Source of the DNA: Planctomycetes bacterium syqfu
Lineage (GTDB): Bacteria; Planctomycetota; Phycisphaerae; Phycisphaerales; Phycisphaeraceae
Length of the DNA: 64,000 nt
Direction of reading: 5' to 3'
Assembly: GCA_020974905.1 (NCBI GenBank)
Contig: CP087563.1
Span: forward strand, 620,001-684,000
Position 1 is the first letter of the stretch, and each line of letters starts with the position of its first letter. Below are positions 49,258 through 58,666 of this stretch, piece by piece. Below the pieces are notes generated by a model. The model had not been told where the DNA came from. It worked only from the letters and a program-made list of their open reading frames with translations, and made no database searches. Both the position numbers and the translations under genes were made by a program.

Positions 49258-51435
49258 TTATTCGAGAATCATGCCATAGTGATACAGCAGGTTGGGGAAG
49301 TCGACTTTCTCAAAAATGGTGTATCGACCGAAATCACCCAACGTTTCTCTGCCATCACGTTCGACTGCAAAATAAGGCACAAATCGCTTGTCCTTGGGGA
49401 GCGGCACCATAAAACTGGTGATCCCTCCGTCGGACTTCTGGCGGTAGACTTTGTCGTCGATTTTAACCACCAACGTCCCCGGTGATTTGAGGAAGGCAAG
49501 CAGTTCGATCTGATTCATCTCGGGGGATGAGTTGACGTTCATATCTTTGCCGAACTTCCAACGCACGCCGTGGAGTTGCGGCGCGTCGGTGTGTTGGCGA
49601 CGGTGAGAATAGTAAAGTACGTCACGAATAATCTGAGGCTGCTTCTTCGTCTTGAACCACTGCGTGTAATAGGCATTCAGATCATAAAGACCATAGCCAA
49701 TGACGGTGGAGGGCATTTGGGCTTGCTCGGAGTAGTCGGTCCACGTATTGATCACCGCCCAATCCACATTCATGTTGATCGCATCGGTCCAGAGTTTACG
49801 AATCGTGCGTGAGTTTTGTGCTTCAATAAGGTGAGCACCACGGGTTCGTGCGTCCTGTGCAACGATTGGGTATGCGAGCACCTTGGTATGCGACCGAGCA
49901 GCTTCATACCAACCATATGGTGTCGGCGCACGCGGCCCCCAATGTCCCATGCCATAGGCGATGCTCGAAAAATCTTTGACACGCCCCATGGAGTTAAACT
50001 GCGTGAACAACTCAGTTGGGACACCCTGTTTTTTCAACTCATCCAACACGTCGGTCCACCATTGCGGACTATGGCGTTCGGTGAGCCACATGCTGATGAG
50101 GGGGTTGCCGTTTTCGGTTTTGTAGACACCGGGATGTTTGAGAGCATCCAGTGTGATTGGATTTTGAGCATGTAACTTCGGGTCATTGCCTTCATCCGCT
50201 TCACCGTTGACACCACTCTTTGACGGATAGGAATAGATGGCAGGGATGATCCCAAACTTGCCATCCGTCTTGGCAGCGGCATCCATCAGATACATGCTCA
50301 TCATGTTAAACCAGCCCCAACCACCTGCTTTGTTATGATTCAAGTCGGTGATAAAACCATCCATCCCCATCATCATCCCAAACCTGACTTCTTCTGCCAT
50401 CTCATAGGCTTTGACCGCTTTCTTGTCGTGTATCTCAAGCAAGGGAACGCGTGGCAGTGCGATGTACTGCATCTTGCAACCGGCATCTCGACGGCGCGGA
50501 TCGAGACCTTCAGCCAGATTGTTCCACTGCCAGTAACTCCACCCCAATGCCGGATCTTCATCATGACCATACGCACTAAACGGTGGGAAATAGTACGCAA
50601 AGACTTTGCGTTTGGGGTCAGCATCTTTCAAGTCCGGTTTGAACGACCACCAGCGTTGACGCGGTGCGGTGACATCCCCTGCCATCACCACGTTGTCGAT
50701 GTTCCAGGCACCGGTCGCTTCTTTGGGCGCAACGGATCGGAATCGTATATCCGTGGGTTGCCCCAATGTCGTCGGCAATTCGACAACGTCATAGGCTTTG
50801 CGTTTCAAGGTCCGCCAACCAAACTTTTTGGCGTTGGTATGCGGCGTGACACTGATGTGAATGGCGGTGGATTGCGTGTCTCCGACGATGGAGACGTGAT
50901 ACCACGTGCCGGGTTTGCAGTCTTCGAGTTTGTGTTGATCACCTGTAGCGGTTTTGATCTGTACGCCGTCTTTGGTTGATACGGTGATCATGACACTCGC
51001 GTCCGCACCCCGTCCCAGATCAGCAGCCAACTGCATGGACTTGGGATTCCCCTGCCGACTGTCCAATCGGAAATCAAAGCCCAGAAAAAGCGGTCCGACG
51101 GGTGCCTGAATAAAGTGTTGACCAAACCCGATGCCCTGACCATCTAATGCAGAGTCATCATAAATTTCGACACCTTTACCTGAGATGTGATTGCCGGTGA
51201 CAGGTGATTCAGCCCATGCCTGGATCATAACTTTCAGTTCGTCATTCAAACTGCCAATCGTATGCCAGGGATGGGGCAAGGCGTCAGCAGGCAGATACGT
51301 ATCAAACTTTTCAACTGGCAGGAATTCCACCGACGCCAATTCGTCATCTGCATTAACGGGTATGAAACGCCCCATCAACAAACCCAGCATCCCGATTAAC
51401 AAACAAATCCGTTTAACAGCCATTTTCTCTGGCAT
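49258..51435 (-). CDS. Exported GH71/GH99-like glycoside hydrolase, tandem paralogue B
   Basis: 725 aa from ATG 51435, which has GGAG 6-7 nt upstream; earlier in-frame ATGs lack one. Signal peptide with hydrophobic core ICLLIGMLGLLMG. Residues about 30-260 form a lectin-like beta-sandwich (SGKGVEIYDDSALDGQGIGF, GAWNIDNV). The rest is a barrel-type catalytic domain opening with KVFAYYFPPFSAYG and including GMDGFITDL, MWLTERHSPQWW and the late INTWTDYSEQAQMPS segment, a layout seen in GH71 (alpha-1,3-glucanase) and GH99-like proteins. Last gene of a LacI cassette and close paralogue of its upstream neighbour; 56 bp between them. Exact family uncertain. Confidence 0.8.
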   Translation of the reverse strand: MPEKMAVKRICLLIGMLGLLMGRFIPVNADDELASVEFLPVEKFDTYLPADALPHPWHTIGSLNDELKVMIQAWAESPVTGNHISGKGVEIYDDSALDGQGIGFGQHFIQAPVGPLFLGFDFRLDSRQGNPKSMQLAADLGRGADASVMITVSTKDGVQIKTATGDQHKLEDCKPGTWYHVSIVGDTQSTAIHISVTPHTNAKKFGWRTLKRKAYDVVELPTTLGQPTDIRFRSVAPKEATGAWNIDNVVMAGDVTAPRQRWWSFKPDLKDADPKRKVFAYYFPPFSAYGHDEDPALGWSYWQWNNLAEGLDPRRRDAGCKMQYIALPRVPLLEIHDKKAVKAYEMAEEVRFGMMMGMDGFITDLNHNKAGGWGWFNMMSMYLMDAAAKTDGKFGIIPAIYSYPSKSGVNGEADEGNDPKLHAQNPITLDALKHPGVYKTENGNPLISMWLTERHSPQWWTDVLDELKKQGVPTELFTQFNSMGRVKDFSSIAYGMGHWGPRAPTPYGWYEAARSHTKVLAYPIVAQDARTRGAHLIEAQNSRTIRKLWTDAINMNVDWAVINTWTDYSEQAQMPSTVIGYGLYDLNAYYTQWFKTKKQPQIIRDVLYYSHRRQHTDAPQLHGVRWKFGKDMNVNSSPEMNQIELLAFLKSPGTLVVKIDDKVYRQKSDGGITSFMVPLPKDKRFVPYFAVERDGRETLGDFGRYTIFEKVDFPNLLYHYGMILE

Positions 51436-51491
51436 ATTGCACTCCATAACATGCATTGCATTTTTCATCTTGATGAGCTTTTCCAAACCAC

Positions 51492-53678
51492 TTATTGAAC
51501 GATCACCCCGCTGTGGTACAGCAGATTGGGATAGTCGACTTTCTCATAGACGGTGTAACGTCCCATGCCACCAAGCGTCTCTTTGCCATCACGTTCGACT
51601 GCAAAGTAAGGTACGAATCGTTTGCCTTTGGGCAGCGGGACCATCATGCTTGTGATTCCTGCATCTGCTTTTTGTCGGTGAATCTGGCCATCCACATTCA
51701 CAACCAACGTGCCAGGCGTTTTGAGAAAAGCGAGTAACTCGATGTTATTGGTCGCCCCGCCGTGTACCTTCCAGCGCACGCCATGGAGTTGCGGCGCGTC
51801 GGTGTGCTGTCGACGATAGATGTAATACAACGCATCTTTCGTGATCTGAGGTTGCTTGCCAGTCTTAAACCAATGCGCGAAGTAAGCATTGAGGTCGTAG
51901 TACGTAAAGCCGATTGCCGTCGAAGGCATCTGGGCATGTTCGGTGTAATCCGACCATGTGTTGATGACCGCCCAATCCGCGTTCCTGGTGATCGCATCCT
52001 GCCAGAGTTTGCGCAGGGTTCGTGTGTTCTGCGATTCCCCCATGACCTGCGAACCACGTGTGCGGACATCCTGTGAAACAATCGGATAGCCAAGCGTTTT
52101 GGCATAGGGTCGGGCCGCTTCATACCAACCATATTCAGAAGGTGTCCGAGGTCCCCAATGCGTCATGCCCATGGCAACATCCGCAAAGCCTTTGATCTGT
52201 CCCGTTGAGTTGAATTGAGCAAACAGACTCGTGGGCATGCCATCCTTTTGAAGATTCGCAAGCACCTGTCCCCACCACTTTGGACTGTGTTTTTCAGTGA
52301 GCCACATACTCATGACCGCTTTGCCATCAGCATCACGGAAGACGCCGGGATGTTTGATCGCGTTTCGCAGATTCCTGCTTGAAGTGTACTGCTCAGCTGG
52401 ATAGCCTTCATCTGCTTGACCGTTGACACCACTTTTTTTCGCTTGTCCGTAGACTGCGGGGATGACCGAAAAATCACCATCGGTTTTCGCTGCCGCATCC
52501 ATGAGCATCAGGCTCTTGGCGTTGAGCCAATTCCATTCGTCATGATCTTCGCGGACATGAAAATCCATGATGAATCCGTCCATCCCCATCATCTGCCCGA
52601 GCTTGACCTCCTCGGTCATCTCCAATGCCTTGGCAGCAAAACGATCCTGCCCTGGGATTGGCACACGCGGGTAAGCGATGTACTGCATCTTGCTCCCCGA
52701 GGTCCAACGTCGATAGTCCAGGTCATTGGTGAAATTCAGCCAACTCCAGAACACCCAACTGAGTGTCGGATCATCAATGTAAGGCCAATTGAGTTTGGAA
52801 TCCTTGGTCGCACGATTGGCAGAAAACGGCGGGAAATAATAGGCAAAGACGCGTTTACCTTCAATCTTCTCCGACAAGTCCGGCTCAAACGGCCAGTATG
52901 CACGACGGTCCGCCGTGACATCCCCCAACAAGCAGACATTGTCGATGTTCCATGCGCCAATCGCCTTGGCGGGCGCATCAATCACAAAGCGGACATCGGT
53001 TGGCTGTCCCCATGCTTGAGACAACTTGTAATCGACATAGGCTGAAGGTTTGCCGATGTTGGGATAGCCGATTTTGTTGTGACTGGGGTGCGGTGTGATG
53101 GCAATTTTCACATCCGCAGATTGCGTGTTACCAAGGATCGCAACGTGATACCAGCGGCTTGTCTGTAACTCAGAAAGTGGCGTTGACTGACTACCAGCAG
53201 TTTGAATACGGATGCCATCCTTGTTTGAGATTTGAAGATGAACCGGGTGATAGGCGTCCCGGCCAAGCGTAACGTTCAACTGCATCTCGTCAGAGTGATG
53301 CGCCCGTTTGTTAAGCTGAATATCAAAGGTGAACATGACCGGTCCGACGGGCGGTTGGACAAAGTGCATGCCAAAGCCGATGCCGTCACCATCCGTTGTG
53401 GATTGGTCGAGAATCTCGACCCCCTTGCCGGAGACCAAGTTGCCGGTGATGTCGGACTCTGCCCAGGGTTGGAGGAGGACGGAGAGGTTTTCGTTGAATT
53501 GCCCGTAGGTCTGCCAGGGATGGGGTAAGGTATCTGCAGGTAAATATTCATCGAACTTATCCAGTGGCAATGACTCCACGGATGCCAGCGACTGAGCCCG
53601 CGCATTCGTGCAGAGCATCGTGATGATCATACACATGGACCATAAGACCACGGACGTAAAACGTTGCGTCCAACTCAT
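51492..53678 (-). CDS. Exported GH71/GH99-like glycoside hydrolase, tandem paralogue A
   Basis: 728 aa from ATG 53678 with GGAG 7 nt upstream. Signal peptide ends near ARAQ. Same architecture as the downstream paralogue: lectin-like sandwich (about 30-260), then the barrel with RVFAYYFPPFSANR, GMDGFIMDFHV, MWLTEKHSPKWWG and INTWSDYTEHAQMPS. Many blocks are nearly identical between the two, including the region around QHTDAPQLHGVRWK and the C-termini, so the pair arose by tandem duplication. Follows a pseudopilin gene by 56 bp. Probable endo-acting enzyme on an alpha-glucan or mannan-like polymer, by analogy only. Confidence 0.8.
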   Translation of the reverse strand: MSWTQRFTSVVLWSMCMIITMLCTNARAQSLASVESLPLDKFDEYLPADTLPHPWQTYGQFNENLSVLLQPWAESDITGNLVSGKGVEILDQSTTDGDGIGFGMHFVQPPVGPVMFTFDIQLNKRAHHSDEMQLNVTLGRDAYHPVHLQISNKDGIRIQTAGSQSTPLSELQTSRWYHVAILGNTQSADVKIAITPHPSHNKIGYPNIGKPSAYVDYKLSQAWGQPTDVRFVIDAPAKAIGAWNIDNVCLLGDVTADRRAYWPFEPDLSEKIEGKRVFAYYFPPFSANRATKDSKLNWPYIDDPTLSWVFWSWLNFTNDLDYRRWTSGSKMQYIAYPRVPIPGQDRFAAKALEMTEEVKLGQMMGMDGFIMDFHVREDHDEWNWLNAKSLMLMDAAAKTDGDFSVIPAVYGQAKKSGVNGQADEGYPAEQYTSSRNLRNAIKHPGVFRDADGKAVMSMWLTEKHSPKWWGQVLANLQKDGMPTSLFAQFNSTGQIKGFADVAMGMTHWGPRTPSEYGWYEAARPYAKTLGYPIVSQDVRTRGSQVMGESQNTRTLRKLWQDAITRNADWAVINTWSDYTEHAQMPSTAIGFTYYDLNAYFAHWFKTGKQPQITKDALYYIYRRQHTDAPQLHGVRWKVHGGATNNIELLAFLKTPGTLVVNVDGQIHRQKADAGITSMMVPLPKGKRFVPYFAVERDGKETLGGMGRYTVYEKVDYPNLLYHSGVIVQ

Positions 53679-53734
53679 CAATTAACTCCGTCTCTTTTCA
53701 AATGAGATTCGTTTGTTACAAGGCTGTTTTGAGT

Positions 53735-54448
53735 TCACTCAAACGGCAGCATAAATGGGAACTTGGCTGAACCGTAGGAATCAGCATTGAGTTCAACGGC
53801 CGTAACACCATCAATGGTTGCAGCATGTCCATCTGCAAAAGCGTAGTTAGCAGCGCCTCTATGTTTGTCTTCCTGAATAAAGCTGAAGTGTCTGAAATAG
53901 TAGTTATTTTGACTGTATGAATTTCGAGCATAGCCATCAGCAAACATGGCAGTCCTGGTTGGCTGAACCACCTGATTGGTTTTGACCCAGGTGTATTGAA
54001 CTGGATGCGTTCCATGATGCCAACCGAAATACTGGTTGTAGGCTAGGTAGTCCGGATAGTTCAGTGTGCCGTTTAAACCATTGGCATTGGTCTGCTGCGA
54101 GGGACAGTAATGCCATACCTGCGACCAACTCTTACCGGGAATCAAGAGCACCGAATCACCAAGATAGTCTGTAAAACAGGTTCCCCAACTGGGTCCGCCA
54201 CTGATCTGATAATTGACCCAATATTGTTTGTAATCTTGAGCGTAGGCATAGTTCGTAAATACCAAGGTGCGGACACGTGTCATGCATTCAGTCTTACGGG
54301 CAGCTTCTCTGGCTGAGCCCAGTGCAGGCAACAAAATGGAGATTAACAACGCAATGATGGAAATCACAACCAGTAATTCGATGAGTGTAAAACCGATGAA
54401 GTGTCTGGGAATTGGCTTGGGATGGGAGTGATACATCATTTTGAACAT
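53735..54448 (-). CDS. Type II pseudopilin with H-X9-DG motif
   Basis: 237 aa. ATG with AAGGAG upstream. An 18-residue leader precedes [14 protein letters not shown]; the helix ends in [11 protein letters not shown]-terminal motif [12 protein letters not shown] fits H-X9-DG exactly. Third-domain residues are rich in Tyr and Trp. It sits between a LacI gene (29 bp upstream) and two tandem hydrolase genes, repeating the cassette order seen at 9-15 kb and 22-27 kb. Confidence 0.92.
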   Translation of the reverse strand: MFKMMYHSHPKPIPRHFIGFTLIELLVVISIIALLISILLPALGSAREAARKTECMTRVRTLVFTNYAYAQDYKQYWVNYQISGGPSWGTCFTDYLGDSVLLIPGKSWSQVWHYCPSQQTNANGLNGTLNYPDYLAYNQYFGWHHGTHPVQYTWVKTNQVVQPTRTAMFADGYARNSYSQNNYYFRHFSFIQEDKHRGAANYAFADGHAATIDGVTAVELNADSYGSAKFPFMLPFE

Positions 54449-54477
54449 GAGTGTTCTCCTTGAAGGACGGGGATGAA

Positions 54478-55611
54478 TCAGCCATGAACACGTGCAACAG
54501 ATTGGCCATGAATGAGATTGGGAACAAAACGCTGGACAGGCTCTTCCACGATGCGATCCTGCAACCGCGCACGCAACATGGAGAGCGCAGCTGTCATCAT
54601 GCTTCGGTGATCGCGTTCGAGCATCGTTGGGACAATGGCCTGCATGGATGCATCCACACCAAAACCCACAGCAATGACACTTAATTGTGAGGGGACGTCA
54701 ATACCTAGTTGCGCCGCGGTGTGCATGACAATGGCCGCAGTACCAATCCCGCCACAGAAAATCGCAGTTGGTCGGTTCTTGCTGCTGAGAATATCATGCG
54801 CCCATCGGGTCTCTTTTTTGCGGAGTGCTTCGGTAATAGCCCCGGGAAATTGAGCGATCCATTTGGACTGTGTCTTTAAACTAAACTGTTTGACCGCTGA
54901 TTCGTAGCCTTGTTTGACCTGTGCATGCTGCAGACAGTTGACATCACCAAAGGTTACCGCAATTTTCTGATGCCCCAATGCTGCCAAATATTGCATGGCC
55001 TGTTCGACCCCCTGGTCGGTTGCTGAGAGCACGCAATACTCAGCAGGTTCATCCAGGCTAACCCACGGGAACTGCGGCTTATCGCGAAGCATATTCCCCA
55101 ATGGACAATCTTTCTCCACCAGACCACTGATGACCGCCCCATCGATCATGCCACCTTCGATAAGTTCAGAAACACCTTTGTGTTCTTCACTGGGAGGCTG
55201 GATGAATTCAATCTGATGTCGAAGACCTTCATTACGACAAGCTTCCAAAAAGCTGGTGACCTGCCATCCTACCGGCATGTAATCCACAACCTGAGTGCCA
55301 CGACGTTTGGCATCCTGCCCGTAGGCATTGACGATCAAGCCCATGTAACCGGTGGTATGCGCCCGCAAGAGTCTTGCTGCCATCTTGGGGCGATAGTTCA
55401 TTTCGTTGGCAACACGGAGAATGTGCTCGCGTTTTTCGTCACTGATATAGCCATTGCCCGAGAGTGCCAACGACACCGTGGATGGTGCCACCTTGGCGCG
55501 TCTGGCAACGTCCTTGATGCGAACATTGGATTCTGCCACTGTCAGTTTCGTGCCAGATTGTGATTGTGTCATGGAACCACTCATATCAGTTCTCGAATCG
55601 ATTTGATACAT
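54478..55611 (-). CDS. LacI-family transcription regulator
   Basis: Up to 377 aa. The helix-turn-helix ([21 protein letters not shown]) begins only at about residue 31, so the true start may be the ATG at 55584 or 55572. Hinge [13 protein letters not shown], then sensor domain (about 90-370; [30 protein letters not shown]). Two ATCAAAT direct repeats lie around 55590-55615, overlapping the longest start. It heads the unit containing a pseudopilin and two GH71/GH99-like proteins and likely controls it. Confidence 0.9.
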   Translation of the reverse strand: MYQIDSRTDMSGSMTQSQSGTKLTVAESNVRIKDVARRAKVAPSTVSLALSGNGYISDEKREHILRVANEMNYRPKMAARLLRAHTTGYMGLIVNAYGQDAKRRGTQVVDYMPVGWQVTSFLEACRNEGLRHQIEFIQPPSEEHKGVSELIEGGMIDGAVISGLVEKDCPLGNMLRDKPQFPWVSLDEPAEYCVLSATDQGVEQAMQYLAALGHQKIAVTFGDVNCLQHAQVKQGYESAVKQFSLKTQSKWIAQFPGAITEALRKKETRWAHDILSSKNRPTAIFCGGIGTAAIVMHTAAQLGIDVPSQLSVIAVGFGVDASMQAIVPTMLERDHRSMMTAALSMLRARLQDRIVEEPVQRFVPNLIHGQSVARVHG

Positions 55612-55744
55612 TTGATTCTAGCGCCAAGATGATGGCCAGTCAACCAACACATCATTTTTTAAGACGATCTGGAGTTATTTGTAGCTGATTCAATGATTTG
55701 GGGAATCTCAGACAAACGTTACAATCTTATACAACACCCTCCTC

Positions 55745-57232
55745 ATGGACCGTCGAAACTTTATGCCCAATCCGCGAACACTCATCATTTCCAATGACAG
55801 ACACGAATGTCATCAGTTGACCAGTATCGCTGAGACCATGCGTTTTTATACATTCGCGGTAAGTTCCATTGAGCATTTCCGAAAGCATGTTCACGAATTC
55901 AAACCCGACATCATTCTGATCAATCGCCAGGTGATCAAAAACAATCTGCTGGACTTTTTGTTACAACTGCCGGGGCGTCGGAAAGTAATGCTGGGGTTAA
56001 TCACCGATGACCCGGAGACGCGCGAACTGGTCAAGCAAACTCATTCCACACAGGTTCGCTTGCTCGATCGACCGGTTCAAAGTCAGGCAATCACCAGGTT
56101 GCTTCGGAGCATTTCGCAATCCGAACGAATTCGCAAACGTCGACTCCGCCGATCCAGACGCTTTGAGTTGATGGTCGGAAGTTCCCAACCGATGCAGCAG
56201 GTCTACAGCCAAATTGCCAAGGCAGCACCGACGGATGCGACGATCCTGATATGCGGGCAAAGCGGTACCGGCAAGGAACTGGTTGCCCAATCCATCCACA
56301 ACCGTTCGGAAAGACGAGACAAACAGTTTGTCGCGATCAATTGCGGCGCGATCCCTGAAAGCTTGATTGAAAGTGAATTATTCGGTTCTGAAAAAGGCGC
56401 TTTCACCGGTGCAGACAAAATGCGTAAAGGCGTTTTTGAACGGGCGCAGAACGGCACATTATTCCTCGATGAAATTACCGAGATGGGAATGGACGCCCAA
56501 ACACGATTGCTGCGCGTCCTCGAAGAACAAGCTGTCAGACGTGTCGGCGGGGACAAAGACATCAAGCTCAATGTCCGGGTCATTGCTGCGACCAATCGTG
56601 ATCCGCTTCAAGCTATCGAAGACGGTCAACTCCGCGAAGACCTGCACTACCGCCTGGCAGTCTTCCCGTTGCATATCCCAGCACTTGCAGAACGTGGTGA
56701 TGACATTATCTTACTGGCCAACCATTTCCTCGCGGAGCACAACAAGGCACACGGTACACAGAAAAAACTCACCGACCTTGGCATCGAACGCCTGCGTCAA
56801 TACGATTGGCCGGGAAATGTCCGACAGCTTCGGAACATGGTTTATCGTGACTTTATCATTGAGGAACATCACCTGGAGATGACCTCCCTGCTGCAATACA
56901 TCAACGACATTGAAAATACCAAATCAACCACCCAAGCCCAGCAACCCACTACGGATGCGGATGCCAAATCACGAAACAGTGTTCCAGCACCCAAACATGA
57001 AAATGTCTCAACGCAGTCTATCGCCAATGAGACAGTTGTTGAAAATCAATCTTCTGACGATACCCCGCAACTGAACATCCCGATTGGGACATCATTGGAA
57101 GATGCCAGCAAAGCGTTGATACTCAGAACACTCGAACATTGTCAAGACAACCGAACCCAAGCTGCGCATATGTTGGGAATCAGCGTTAAAACGCTTTACA
57201 ACCGTCTTCAGAAGTATGAAGACGCTGATTAA
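55745..57232 (+). CDS. Sigma-54-dependent activator with degenerate receiver domain
   Basis: 495 aa. NtrC-family enhancer-binding protein. The N-terminal receiver-like domain (about 10-125) has Asn60 (PDIILIN) where the phospho-acceptor Asp should be. The AAA+ core (about 143-380) is intact: Walker A GQSGTGKE 171-178, the sigma-54 contact loop GAFTGA at 218-223, Walker B GTLFLDEI, and REDLHYRLAVFPLHIPAL. After a low-complexity linker a Fis-type helix-turn-helix ends the protein (NRTQAAHMLGISVKTLYNRL). It lies next to a gene cluster with two sigma-54 promoters and is the obvious candidate activator. No cognate histidine kinase is adjacent, in line with the missing Asp. Start uncertain: ATG 55745 or 55763, neither with a ribosome site. 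Confidence 0.93.
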   Translation: MDRRNFMPNPRTLIISNDRHECHQLTSIAETMRFYTFAVSSIEHFRKHVHEFKPDIILINRQVIKNNLLDFLLQLPGRRKVMLGLITDDPETRELVKQTHSTQVRLLDRPVQSQAITRLLRSISQSERIRKRRLRRSRRFELMVGSSQPMQQVYSQIAKAAPTDATILICGQSGTGKELVAQSIHNRSERRDKQFVAINCGAIPESLIESELFGSEKGAFTGADKMRKGVFERAQNGTLFLDEITEMGMDAQTRLLRVLEEQAVRRVGGDKDIKLNVRVIAATNRDPLQAIEDGQLREDLHYRLAVFPLHIPALAERGDDIILLANHFLAEHNKAHGTQKKLTDLGIERLRQYDWPGNVRQLRNMVYRDFIIEEHHLEMTSLLQYINDIENTKSTTQAQQPTTDADAKSRNSVPAPKHENVSTQSIANETVVENQSSDDTPQLNIPIGTSLEDASKALILRTLEHCQDNRTQAAHMLGISVKTLYNRLQKYEDAD

Positions 57233-57247
57233 TACCCCACCAATTAA

Positions 57248-57278
57248 AAAGGACACAGACTTGATGCCTGTGCCCTTT
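57248..57278. terminator. Bidirectional terminator
   Basis: AAAGG-A-CACAG (57248-57258) pairs with CTGTG-C-CCTTT (57268-57278), one mismatch. A-rich on the left and T-rich on the right, between the convergent activator and lipoprotein genes. Confidence 0.75.
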
Positions 57279-57314
57279 CGGATTTATTTGAATGTTGATT
57301 GTCGGATTGACTGC

Positions 57315-57515
57315 TTATTCCATTTTATCTTCAGCCTTATCCATAGTGTCTTCAATGTTGTCGCCAGCTTCTTCAGCAGCATCTCCCATTTCTTCAACAG
57401 CTTCGTCGACTGTTTCGCCAGCATTTTCCATGGGTCCGTCATTGTCACAACCGACCAATGTCATAGAACCCAAAGCAAACATTATCATCAACAGTAAGGT
57501 CTTGAGCGTCTTCAT
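57315..57515 (-). CDS. Small acidic lipoprotein
   Basis: 66 aa from ATG 57515 with AAGGA upstream; longer starts lack a signal. Lipoprotein signal peptide with lipobox LVGC (Cys23), then a highly acidic amphipathic helix repeating Glu, Asp and Ala (ETVDEAVEEMGDAAEEAGDN). No known domain. Such helices recall small stress-induced envelope lipoproteins. Likely co-transcribed with the entericidin-like and PRC-barrel genes. Confidence 0.8.
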   Translation of the reverse strand: MKTLKTLLLMIMFALGSMTLVGCDNDGPMENAGETVDEAVEEMGDAAEEAGDNIEDTMDKAEDKME

Positions 57516-57671
57516 GTTTTTCCTTATCCGTAAAAACTGATCACAAGTATCAACGTATTCACGACTGCATTGGAGCATTCCTAATCACTAATCTTCACAC
57601 ACCTTTGTTGATTTTGTCATTCTCGCATAGTCGGGAGTGACCGAAGGTGGCGATTAATGATTTGAAATACT

Positions 57672-57812
57672 CTAATCTGCAGCATCCTGAATGCTTTCAC
57701 CGCCAGCTTCAATGTCTTTGCCCATGCCTTCGATGGTATTGCAACCAGCCAGGCATAATGCACCGATGGTGAGTAGCGTCATGGCAAAAAATGTTATGGG
57801 TTTGAAATTCAT
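57672..57812 (-). CDS. Entericidin-like small lipoprotein
   Basis: 46 aa, short but convincing. AAGGA lies 8 nt before the ATG. Signal peptide of 23 residues with lipobox LAGC (Cys24), then the entericidin family tail NTIEGMGKDIEAGGESIQDAA. Entericidins are tiny envelope lipoproteins produced under osmotic or stationary stress; in enterobacteria EcnA and EcnB act as antidote and toxin. Only one copy is present here, so a toxin-antidote pair is not supported. It lies 32 bp downstream of the PRC-barrel stop on the same strand, so it is probably transcribed from the same sigma-54 promoter. Confidence 0.88.
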   Translation of the reverse strand: MNFKPITFFAMTLLTIGALCLAGCNTIEGMGKDIEAGGESIQDAAD

Positions 57813-57844
57813 CTTGATTTCCTTCAATACTGTCTTACATCCAG

Positions 57845-58129
57845 TCAAGTATCTGTTGTCATGAAACTGCCAACAGCTTCCTTGTACATTCTGAGTTTGA
57901 TGGATTCACCTGGCGTTTGCACATCAATGGCTTCGTAGGGCACAACCAATACGCGTTGATCCGTCAAGGTGATTCGCACATAGGCAAGCATGCCATTGGC
58001 TTTTTCGAAGATGATGTCAGAGATGGTTCCAACGTATACATCTTCAATATCAATGACGGTGTGATCAATGAGGCTTCTTGCTGAAATCACATTGAGCGTG
58101 TCGTTACCTTTCGCATCGAATGTCGCCAT
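57845..58129 (-). CDS. PRC-barrel domain protein
   Basis: 94 aa from ATG 58129. One PRC-barrel: LNVISARSLIDHTVIDIEDVYV, then GTISDIIFEKANGMLAYVRITL and VVPYEAIDV. These small beta-barrels bind partner proteins or RNA and are often found in stress gene clusters. A sigma-54 promoter lies 42-57 bp upstream, giving a short leader of about 30 nt. First gene of the leftward stress unit. Confidence 0.88.
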   Translation of the reverse strand: MATFDAKGNDTLNVISARSLIDHTVIDIEDVYVGTISDIIFEKANGMLAYVRITLTDQRVLVVPYEAIDVQTPGESIKLRMYKEAVGSFMTTDT

Positions 58130-58170
58130 GTCGCAATCCAATCTGTTTCATACTTAGTCAGGAAACATAT

Positions 58171-58186
58171 TGCAAAGACCATGCCA
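58171..58186 (-). promoter_or_regulatory. Sigma-54 (-24/-12) promoter, leftward
   Basis: On the minus strand this reads TGGCATG-GTCT-TTGCA: GG and GC elements exactly 10 bp apart, matching the sigma-54 consensus. Transcription would begin near 58160, about 31 nt before the PRC-barrel start at 58129. Confidence 0.85.
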
Positions 58187-58205
58187 GTTGTTATTTGGCT
58201 TCAAT

Positions 58206-58290
58206 CCGGAAGCTTTTACAGGATCATGCACACAGGCGGTAAGACCTACCGGTAAAACTTTCCGGCATGGTATGTCATTTTTACTGACAT
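58206..58290. promoter_or_regulatory. Candidate activator-binding region between the sigma-54 promoters
   Basis: CCGGAAGCTTTTACAGG (58206-58222) and CCGGTAAAACTTTCCGG (58249-58265) are reverse-complement copies with 3 mismatches; the second is itself a near palindrome. A further perfect dyad ATGTCA-N7-TGACAT spans 58272-58290. All lie between the divergent sigma-54 promoters, 80-165 bp upstream of the right one and 20-105 bp upstream of the left one, where an enhancer-binding protein would be expected to sit. The rest of the 305-bp gap (58130-58434) holds only the two promoters. Confidence 0.5.
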
Positions 58291-58370
58291 GAGACTTCAT
58301 GGTTTTTACACCTTTGGCCCAAACCCCCAATAAACGGCTGTTTGATGCGTTTTCACGAACATTTCGAGTA

Positions 58371-58386
58371 CTGGCATGGGCCTTGC
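58371..58386 (+). promoter_or_regulatory. Sigma-54 (-24/-12) promoter, rightward
   Basis: TGGCATG-GGCC-TTGCA, with GG and GC 10 bp apart. Nearly identical to the leftward promoter. Start of transcription expected near 58397, 38 nt before the DUF1328 gene. Confidence 0.85.
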
Positions 58387-58434
58387 AAGGTGTACTGGCG
58401 TTGAATCAAACAGCAGATTTTGAAAGGAAAAGTA

Positions 58435-58611
58435 ATGTTACGCTTAGCACTTCTGTTTTTTGTGATCGCTTTGATTGCCGCACTGTTTGGTTTCGGTGGT
58501 ATTGCCGGAGCCGCAGCCGGGATCGCACAGATACTGTTTTTCCTGTTCCTGATCGTGTTCCTTGTTTCACTGATCATGGGTCTTGCCAACAGTAAGACCG
58601 CTAATCGCTAA
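58435..58611 (+). CDS. DUF1328 (YtjA-type) small membrane protein
   Basis: 58 aa from ATG 58435 with AAAGGA upstream. Two hydrophobic helices (about 3-22 and 28-50) and the family core [22 protein letters not shown]1328 proteins are common next to stress genes; function unknown. First gene of the rightward unit, right after a sigma-54 promoter. Confidence 0.92.
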   Translation: MLRLALLFFVIALIAALFGFGGIAGAAAGIAQILFFLFLIVFLVSLIMGLANSKTANR

Positions 58612-58666
58612 GTGAGACATCAATCGTCGTGAACACCAACCAAGACGTTTTTTGAAAGGATTCGTG

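Noticed and set aside
57672-57812. Entericidin toxin-antidote pair
   Set aside because: Only one entericidin-like gene is present; the neighbouring 66-aa lipoprotein has no entericidin motif.
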